DNA of 64,000 bases from Synaphobranchus kaupii (lineage: Eukaryota > Chordata > Actinopteri > Anguilliformes > Synaphobranchidae), in assembly GCA_029718625.1 (NCBI GenBank), contig CM056389.1:8099287-8163286 (forward strand). Direction: 5' to 3'. The translations under genes were made by a program, and so were the position numbers. Of this stretch, positions 56,124 through 64,000 are shown in pieces (the first letter of the stretch is position 1; each line of letters starts with the position of its first letter). The notes below the pieces were generated by a model that had not been told where the DNA came from, ran no database searches, and worked only from the letters and a program-made list of their open reading frames with translations.

Positions 56124-56937
56124 GTGGTGAGTCTAACTCCGCAGTGCTCTTAATCCACTTGAGCTGTCTGCAGTGGAGAAGCTGGTGTTCTGATTCAATG
56201 ATCCAATGAGAGGAAAGGAAATAGCGTCTGGCTTCAGTGAGGTTGTGACCACAACAAGGCTGTCTCCTCTCCCGTCGTCACATAATTCTGCTTTTAAAAA
56301 AAAAAAAATCATTTGAACATACAAATACAAATGGTATTTCTTCTGTGGTTTAGGAATGACTGTGAAACTACTAGAAACGTATGTATGCACAGTATGTGTC
56401 TTTTAAATCCTTTTCCAGGAATTTAAAAGCATTTTCAGTATTTTTTTTGTGAACTTGTAGTATGATTTTCGATTGTGTTGTGCAACTCAGGGTATGCTAA
56501 CATCACTTTTCTCCTCTATAGTTTGAAAAAAAAAAGAAAAACAATTCTGTTCCGAGGAATTTTGGAACTGCCTTTCTCTCTTTGACTATAAATAGGTTCT
56601 GTTTCACCGGAGAAAAGATTTTCGACGGGATGCCATTGTCGAAGCAATTTTCACTCCCGCCTTCTCAATGTGACTTATGTCTGTGAGAAACCCTCGTGTC
56701 TAACATCAAGGCAGATAATGGGACAATTTCTGATACATCTGTCATTCAGGTTATTTAACACCGTGTCCCCTGCAATGAATTCAACACAATTTAACAGTGC
56801 AGGAAAAAGCTTAGATCACAATTACCCACAATTCCTTGTAACCACCAGGTAATTAGCAATGTTTTGTTATAAAGCTTTTTATCCCTTCTTTCTTTCCAAT
56901 TTGAAATTACTGCTTGCGCCTCCTGCCTGGTATGGAT
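56123..56937. other. Intergenic; possible conserved non-coding element at 56580-56860
   Basis: No gene seen. 56580-56860 is repeat-free and balanced in composition, unlike its surroundings. I infer a possible conserved non-coding element, from texture only. Confidence 0.35.
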
Positions 56938-57987
56938 GGTCGTGAGGCTCAGTGGTATAGAGGGTCGTGAGGCTCAGTGGTATAGAGGGTCGTGAGGCTC
57001 AGTGGTATAGAGGGTCGTGAGGCTCAGTGGTATAGAGGGTCGTGAGGCTCAGTGGTATAGAGGGTCGTGAGGCTCAGTGGTATAGAGGGTCGTGAGGCTC
57101 AGTGGTATAGAGGGTCGTGAGGCTCAGTGGTATAGAGGGTCGTGAGGCTCAGTGGTATAGAGGGTCGTGAGGCTCAGTGGTATAGAAGGTCGTGAGGCTC
57201 AGTGGTATAGAGGGTCGTGAGGCTCAGTGGTATAGAGAGTCGTGAGGCTCAGTGGTATAGAGGGTCGTGAGGCTCAGTGGTATAGAGGGTCGTGAGGCTC
57301 AGTGGTATAGAGGGTCGTGAGGCTCAGTGGTATAGAGGGTCGTGAGGCTCAGTGGTATAGAGGGTCGTGAGGCTCAGTGGTATGCAGGGTCGTGAGGCTC
57401 AGTGGTATAGAGGGTCGTGAGGCTCAGTGGTATAGAGGGTCGTGAGGCTCAGTGGTATAGAGGGTCGTGAGGCTCAGTGGTATAGAGGGTCGTGAGGCTC
57501 AGTGGTATAGAGGGTCGTGAGGCTCAGTGGTATAGAGGGTCGTGAGGCTCAGTGGTATAGAGGGTCGTGAGGCTCAGTGGTATAGAGGGTCGTGAGGCTC
57601 AGTGGTATAGAGGGTCGTGAGGCTCAATGGTATAGAGGGTCGTGAGGCTCAGTGGTATAGAGGGTCGTGAGGCTCAGTGGTATAGAGGGTCGTGAGGCTC
57701 AGTGGTATAGAGGGTCGTGAGGCTCAGTGGTATAGAGGGTCGTGAGGCTCAGTGGTATAGAGGGTCGTGAGGCTCAGTGGTATAGAGGGTCGTGAGGCTC
57801 AGTGGTATGCAGGGTCGTGAGGCTCAGTGGTATAGAGGGTCATGAGGCTCAGTGGTATAGAGGGTCGTGAGGCTCAGTGGTATAGAGGGTCGTGAGGCTC
57901 AGTGGTATAGAGGGTCGTGAGGCTCAGTGGTATAGAGGGTCGTGAGGCTCAGTGGTATGCAGGGTCGTGAGGCTCAGTGGTATGGAG
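56938..57987 (+). repeat. 25-bp minisatellite, 42 exact-length units, tRNA A-box-like
   Basis: Forty-two units of exactly 25 bp, each beginning GGTCGTGAGGCTCAGTGG and ending TATAGAG. Substitutions are few: TATGCAG ends at 57381, 57806 and 57956, and single changes at about 57187, 57237, 57626 and 57841. GGCTCAGTGG is the D-arm/A-box text of many tRNA genes and tRNA-derived SINE heads. No B box or tRNA body is present. Confidence 0.95.
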
Positions 57988-58849
57988 GGTAAGGTGGCAG
58001 AAGTGATTCTCAAGTTTTTCAGTAGTCTGGCGTTGTGGTGGACTTTGCCAAAAATTATAAAATGGAGAGAGAAAAATGGGGGGTGTTGACCACTGGAAAG
58101 CACTAATTATCTAGCCACCCCAAACTCACCCCCCCCCCCCCCACCAAAGAAGGATACATGCAAGGTGTAAGATCAGAAATAGGCTGTGATTAGAATGTTC
58201 TTTACTGAACATTCTAATGCTGATGCAATAGTCACTACTGGTAATTGTGAGCAAGGTTAAGTTGCTTAATAAGTAGGCTATGCTTGAATCTTGTACGTTG
58301 ACATTTTTCCAAACTCAGACGGTTGTTGACAGTTGCCCAGCGCTCACGTAGAGCAGAACGTTAAGTGATTCAAAAATCCGCTCAGTGATCACGCTGAGCA
58401 TGCTCACCTTGAGCGCTCAGTTACTTAACGCGCCCACTCTTCAAAGGGATATCCGCTAGCGCACTGCCATGGTGACGCTTTGCAGAATGCTAGCGGACCA
58501 ACAGCTGTGCTACAGGGAGTTATATTTCAAGGCTGAATGAGTGCCTATTACATTTTTTTAATTATTAATGACCCTGTAACATAAATGTGGCGCTAAAACA
58601 GCAAAGCACAAAAAAAAGAGGGTCAGATGCGACCAAACCTTGTGTTTCAAAAGCGTTAGCTTTAATACATACTGACAACTCTGCTAGAGCACCTGGGGGT
58701 AGATGCAAAAGGCCAGAAGAAGACAAATACGGCGGTAAAAGCGATGCTTTCTAATCCAAAGGCTTCAATTGGGCTCCACATTTTTGTGTAACTTGGCCAA
58801 GTCTTCAGAGGTTTTCTGCCCTTCTTTTTCTTGTCATTACTGAACCCCC

Positions 58850-58880
<31 letters not shown>

Positions 58881-59562
58881 ACACACACACACCTTACACA
58901 TATTTCAAAAAGAAACCTAAAGCGTGACGCCTCTAGCTTTGTCTTTTTTGCCGGTGAAAATGTGCGTGAAATGCGGAGTGCATTTCGATGGTTTGGGAAG
59001 CGGGCGCGTGTCTAAATGAATGACAATGGGGAGCATAGAAACGGCACTAGTGGAAATTAATAAAAAGATAGATGTGCCGTGTAAAACGCACCGCAGTCCG
59101 CCATCAACAAGCTACAAGGACTTTGAAAAAAAATAAAAAATAAAAAATCGAGACTGTAGGAGATTGTTCGCCCTCACAGCAGACTAGGGGGGAAAAGGCA
59201 AAAAAAAAAAAAACCAGCAGCGTGCCGAGTCGACGGTGTAATGAGAACTCGGCAGAAGACAGACGGCCTCGGAGGATGAAAACAGCTCCTGGCGGGATAA
59301 AGTGTGGCTGCTTGCTCGCGCGTGTGTGATCCCCATGGCCGGAGTATTAAAACAAGAAAAGAACAGAAAAGAAAAAGCAAGCAGCCAGGTGTTATTCCAC
59401 AGCACGGTCCCCTTAGTGCAGTGGAATCTGAATTTTACACACCGGGCTGTCTTTTTCCACCCCCTAAGTGTGGACCTGAGGCCGGCAGGCTAGGGAACGC
59501 AGGGAGCCGGCACAAAGTCATGGAGATCTTCACTCTGCCTGGAGCCTGACCTGTGTAGCAAG
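57988..59562. other. Intergenic with one hairpin repeat copy and C22(AC)n tract
   Basis: The third 'gattagaatgttc' hairpin copy lies at 58163-58256. C14 occurs at 58128, and C22 followed by (AC)n at 58845-58892. A segment of short inverted motifs (cgctcagtgatcacgctgag) lies at 58375-58420. No gene recognised. Confidence 0.45.
58163..58256. repeat. 'gattagaatgttc' hairpin repeat, copy 3
   Basis: It has the core gattagaatgttc...gaacattctaatgctgatg, then 'gtcactactggtaattg'. It is shorter than copy 2 and has lost the outer borders. Confidence 0.7.
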
Positions 59563-60215
59563 GTTATTATAGTTTTAGGTTTTTAATTTAGTTTTTTTTT
59601 GTTTTTAATTTCACTTTCTAATTTAATTTAGTTTTAGTTAGTTTTCAGTGTGTTTATATTTTTAGTTTAGTTTTAGTTTCTCAGTCAATTTCAGTTTTCG
59701 TTTTTCAACCATTACATTACATTACATTTATTTAGCAGACGCTTTTATCCAAAGCGACGTACAGTAAGTGCGTACAGAGACATCATCATCATTACAGAAC
59801 AGACAAGGCAAAGCACATCCTTTGCATAATGTAGCAGCTATCCCTAGCAATGAACGTTGACTGTAGTTCACAGTAAGCTGTGGGCAAATCAGCAACACCA
59901 CACTTTCATTCCAAATACTATTATAAACTATACTATTATAAACCATTCCAAATACTATTATAAACTATGCTATTACCGATTTCAGTTTTCGTTTTTATTT
60001 TTATTTCAGTTAATAACAGTCAATAGATTGGTTGGGGGAGAGAAAAATAGATATTGGTTTTGAATGTTTCAAATTACACTATATGCAATCCGGATTATCC
60101 AAACATAAAAATTTCTGTGCTATTAACAGTCAGGAGGATCAGAAACTAAAACTAAAAAGAATTCATGGTCACTGCATTACAGTTTTAGTTTCGTTTTAGT
60201 TTTTAAAGTACCGGT
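59563..60215. repeat. 'gttttagtttt' T-rich dispersed repeat, split by a SINE tail
   Basis: Stretches of 'agttttagtt' and 'tttcagttttcgtttttatt' occur at 59563-59708 and resume at 59976-60025 and 60180-60215, with an inverted 'aaactaaaactaaaa' at 60142. The gap holds a SINE tail (59709-59860) and short duplicated 'ctattataaac' text. Confidence 0.65.
59709..59860 (-). mobile_element. SINE/LINE tail fragment, minus strand
   Basis: It begins with (ATTAC)n and continues 'tttagcagacgcttttatcc' then 'aaagcgacgtacagta', the conserved tail shared by the other SINEs in the window. The tRNA-like head is missing. Confidence 0.75.
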
Positions 60216-60320
60216 AAATGTTTTTGGGCCCAGTTACATTGGAAAGACATGAGCAAGCGCAGAGCCTGGAGTACAAGTGGCCCGATGCTCTGCTATATGC
60301 CAGGGAAACTCAAGTCTGGG

Positions 60321-60647
60321 GGTGCGTCCCAATACTCGAAAAATGCACCCTCCTTTGCTCCACTACCACCTCCTCTCCTCCTTGCCCCAGAAACGGATCT
60401 TTGTGTTTTAATCTAATGTTGCTGATTACATCCTAATTACGTATTAATGGTTACATATTAATTAGTGTCTCGACGCAAACCGCAATGTCAAGTACATTGT
60501 ATACTGTACATGCAAATAATTGTACTCGAAACGTTCAGGCAGTTTTGCATATTTCCGAGTAGGAGAGGAGTGGTAGTGGGGGAGTGGAGGAAGGGAGGTG
60601 GGGAGTGGAGGAAGGGAGGTGGGGAGTGAAGCATATTGGGGCGCACC
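60321..60647 (+). mobile_element. MITE of the 'GCGTCCCAATA' family, copy 2
   Basis: The left end is GGTGCGTCCCAATACTCG and the right end ATATTGGGGCGCACC, inverted. The body shares 'aaacggatctttgtgtttta', 'gtctcgacgcaaaccgcaat' and 'cgaaacgttcaggcagtttt' with copies 1 and 3. A 20-bp right-arm segment is duplicated at 60592-60628. Confidence 0.85.
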
Positions 60648-60820
60648 CCCGGCCCTCAAGGCCAGTACTGCTGTTGGTTTTCATTCCTCCTGTCTAATCA
60701 GAGACTGATTTAAACCTGACGCACCAGGTGAGTGCAATCAGTGACACCATTGGACTGTGGACTATCAGGCAGTAAAGAAAACCAGCAGTACTACTGACCT
60801 TGAGCACCAGATGTGTGTCC
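60645..60820. mobile_element. Foldback element 'ggccctcaaggccagtactg'
   Basis: The left arm 'ctcaaggccagtactgctgt' is inverted against the right arm 'accagcagtactactgacct'. The middle contains 'gactgatttaaacctgacgc'. It abuts the preceding MITE. Confidence 0.7.
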
Positions 60821-61515
60821 CTGCTATATGCTTTATACATTGGGCTTGTCTGACAAAATATGAAAGTTACAGAAACGTGTGTGTGTGTACTTTTTCCATA
60901 GGGCTGTTAACTGATTCAGAATTAATTAGGTAAATTTTTTTTACATTAGTTGAATGAATTGGCAGATTAATTGGGAGGCGTAAAGCCCAGTCATTGCATA
61001 TGAATATAAATATTCCCTGAAATCCTATCCGAGCTGCGGAGCTGCTTCTAGCTCCCTGTCCTCAGCCATGTTTAATTGGCTGGGCCATTTCATGCAATCC
61101 AGACTGACTGCAAATGAGCTGGTTAAGTGCTTTTCTTCTCGATGCACTGAGTGCTGTTGACTTGAAGCCAAGAGACCTGTACAAGCTGTTTTTAAGTTCA
61201 ATTGAACTCGATCTTCTTGCTTTAAACCAAGAACCCAAATGGATTTTAGCTGGCTACTAATGGCTGCTATGAAATGGTGATTTGCTTGCAGGTGACACTG
61301 AAAGGTAGTCACACTACCCTTTACATGAAAAGTAGTCGCACTACCCTTTACACAAAGCAGAGAGTGTACTTTGTTTTTTGTGGTCACTGCAGTTAGCAAC
61401 AGATCCTGACTTACTGGAGAAATGCTGTCACAACAGGGCCCTGGCTGGCTGAGATAGGACAGAAAGAAACTAGTGTCGGAATATCACACTCACAGAGAGA
61501 GAGAGAGAGAGAGAG
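60821..61515. other. Intergenic; possible conserved non-coding element at 60950-61200
   Basis: No gene recognised. 60950-61200 contains an octamer-like ATTGCATATGAATATAAAT and is free of recognised repeats. A duplicated 'agtagtcacactaccctttaca' type motif lies at 61305-61352. (GA)n is at 61495-61514. Confidence 0.35.
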
Positions 61516-61821
61516 GGCGCGTCCCAATAGTCTAAAAATGCACTCTCCCTTCCTCCACTACCACCTCCTCTACTCCCTGCCCCACAAACGGATCTTTGTG
61601 TTTTAATCTAATGTTGCTGATTACATCTTAATTACATATTAATGGTTACATATTAATTAATGTCTCGATGCAAACCGCAATGTCAGGTACATTGTATACT
61701 GTACATGCAAATACTTGTATCGAAACGTTCAGGCAGTTTTGCATACTTCCGGGTAGGAGAGGAGTGGTAGTGGTGGAGTGGAGGAAGGGAGGTGAGGAGT
61801 GAAAAATATTGGGACGCAGCC
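61516..61821 (+). mobile_element. MITE of the 'GCGTCCCAATA' family, copy 3
   Basis: The left end is GGCGCGTCCCAATAGTC and the right end AATATTGGGACGCAGCC, inverted. It is highly similar to copy 2 through its whole length, with the same orientation. Confidence 0.85.
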
Positions 61822-62447
61822 AGAGGGAGGGGGGAGGGAGAGGGTGTCTGGAGTAGGGCATTCTGGGAGTTGTAGTGTTAAATTGGCACTGTGTTCCATG
61901 AATATGCCCTTGGTCATGGTATCTTTTTCTCATCTTTGGCATCCTCTTCACACTTCACACCCCAGGATGCCCAATAAAACCGCAGTGGTTCATAGCATGC
62001 AAATTTAAATAAATATTCACTGTTAGTAAACCCGCAATCTGAATTTCCTGTTTTATGCAAAGTAGTGATAACCACTGTTCTATGGCTGTGCATAATTTAA
62101 GCACGGCAGCGCAGCCTGTTCAATGCTGCATCCGCCCCTGTCATATGCGTGATTTAGCCAAGCCGTCGTTCTCTTCAGAAAGATAACGGAGGCCCAGAGG
62201 CCTGTCTCCTTCCTGCTTTCTGTTAACGAGTTCCTTTATTTCTTCCCACAGGAGCACGGACTCACTCGCGTACTTTTTTCTTTGCTGGAGACTCAGTGTG
62301 GGTGGAAGTGTGGATGGATACAGGAACGTTGTTGTGGGCGGAGTCTGTGGGACGGGGGACATGGGGGGCGGGGTTCTGACCCCAGCACACCTCAGAGAAT
62401 GAACTGAGGAAAGAGCTGTAGAAAGAGCTGTAAGAATAATGCTGGAG

Positions 62448-62495
<48 letters not shown>

Positions 62496-64000
62496 TGTGT
62501 GTGTGTGTTTGTGTGTGTGTGTATGTGTGTGTGTGCTTTTATTAGAAAAGAAACAGAGATTTTATCTTCCCACCCTCCTTCCCTGCTACTTCCCCCTCTC
62601 ACTAACATAATTCTCTCTCTCTATCTCATTCACTAAAGCTGCATTCCCCTCCGAATGCAGGCTTGTAAACTCTCGCCACTTCAGCCCACTGAATCATCAC
62701 TGTGACCACTGTAGCAGCCTAATGTCCCTGTAATAACTGGGTTTTGAAAATGGGAACCAAATCCACCCCCCCCCCCCCCCTCCTTCAATCTTTATAGCTT
62801 TTAATATATATATATATATATATATAACCCTCATGATAGGGCCCCCCTGGATGCCTTTGAGCCTAGGTCCCTGGATCAGAAAAGGTTGAAGACCCCTGGT
62901 CTAGATAATATTTTACTTTGATACGCTCTCCTCTGACCTGCTCACCATTACACTCATTTGAAGTCAAAGATCAGATTATTAAAATTAAAAAAAATCTAAT
63001 TAATTGCTGGAGCTCTGTTTTTCAAAACGTGACAGAATCACCCAGCTAGGTTGTCAACAACATCCACAACGTACCCTTTTTTTGTTACAATGTTAGTTCA
63101 CACAATAAATGTTTTAGCAGCAATTAGCCAGCACATTACCTGTCTGAATTGATGGATAAATGTTGGAATTTGCATGACAGCATATTCCCTACCCAGCGTC
63201 CAATTACCTGAGCGCATATTTAACATTATAATTACTTTCATTATAGGGTTGCTATGAATGTTTATTCATGGTAATAAGAGGAGTGTTTTGAGAATGTTAA
63301 TGAATAAATTGTCACTTTCTCCAAATTGTTACTTTGCCAAAGATTATGTATTTATTTCTTTATTTATTTATTTTTCTCATGGACAGCAGACAGTCTTCCC
63401 ACTTTTGTTTAGATAGGAGGAAAGCAGAGAAAGGTAACGATTGAGATGGGATTACAGTACAGAGAGTACATCGCAAGAAATCTAACTTCCCACCAGACCC
63501 TATTAAGATTGCAGACAGAACATATTTTTCGCTCTTAAAAAAACGAAACATAAAACCTTATCAATTTAAGTGCTTTCAACATAAGTCAGTCTCCTGCATG
63601 TGTTGGAGGCCGGGTGTTGTAGGAGAGTGTCTATAGACTAGTGTCGCTCACTAAACATGGGTACGCCTAATTCTAAAGCTAGACTATGTGCAGGTTAGAG
63701 GCTCGGAATCTAATAGGGGTTTGCATGGAACGCTTATTGCAGGCCCACTGACTTGAGTGGGTGGGGGTGGGGGTGGGGGGGGGCACGGCTCTTGTGTTGA
63801 GAGAACCTGAAGAAAGGCAAGTTTTGGAAATAAATGGCTCAGCGACGGTGCGTGGTGCGACTGCCTCCATTTTTCCCTGCCCACTTGTCCCCGGGAGGTT
63901 TCTCCTAAAAGCCATTTCTGATTTCCAGCGGGCTTTTAAGCGATTTCCTCGCACAAAGCAAGAAGCTCCCCCGCTGTACTCGATGGTAATGGTTATGAAA
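61822..64000. other. Intergenic; possible conserved non-coding element at 63090-63330
   Basis: No gene seen. (GT)n-rich DNA is at 62450-62535, C15 at 62766 and (TA)n at 62804. A short hAT-type end ('ggttgaagacccctgg') is near 62884. 63090-63330 is repeat-free AT-rich sequence with many ATTA/TAAT cores. The window ends in unassigned sequence. Confidence 0.4.

Noticed and set aside
56938..57987. CRISPR-like array or tRNA gene cluster
   Set aside because: There are no spacers between units, so it is not CRISPR. Units lack acceptor stem, anticodon and B box, so they are not tRNA genes.

Overview
The window is nuclear DNA of a ray-finned fish, most likely a teleost. It holds one recognisable protein gene, split into nine coding exons with GT/AG introns, in repeat-rich non-coding sequence. 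Support for a fish comes from a Sam68 protein that starts directly at the QUA1 domain, tRNA-derived SINEs whose tails end in TGTAA-type repeats, hAT-type foldback elements and L2-like LINE remnants. An eel-like or other elopomorph fish is possible, but the sequence alone does not settle this.

Layout. 1-614: unassigned sequence with a possible old dispersed repeat. 615-4951: a hAT-type foldback element swollen by 67 tandem copies of a 63-bp unit. 4952-12666: intergenic DNA with microsatellites, and a transposon-poor stretch that may hold conserved non-coding elements. 12667-14090: three short inverted-repeat elements, two with 8-bp target duplications. 14286-33560: khdrbs1 (Sam68), + strand, with an ETS-motif promoter, CDS exons from 14648 to the stop at 32129-32131, and a 3' UTR with AATAAA at 33536. 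The 376-aa protein has QUA1, KH, QUA2, RG-rich, His/Gln-rich, Tyr-rich and C-terminal nuclear-localisation segments. 33561-64000: no gene recognised. This part is a mosaic of SINEs, MITEs, two LINE reverse-transcriptase remnants, and several minisatellites: an 83-bp unit at 35938, a 31-bp unit at 40158, a pyrimidine-only array at 52869-54200, and 42 exact copies of a 25-bp tRNA A-box-like unit at 56938-57987. Quiet stretches in between look like a regulatory desert.

There is no operon-like gene cooperation. The main biological content is the RNA-binding STAR protein Sam68. The strongest unexplained signals are the A-box array, the hAT-derived 63-bp array, a candidate alternative last exon in khdrbs1 intron 8, a foldback with a perfect CRE octamer at each end in intron 6, an AACGTT cluster after exon 1, and many very long poly(G)/poly(C) tracts.
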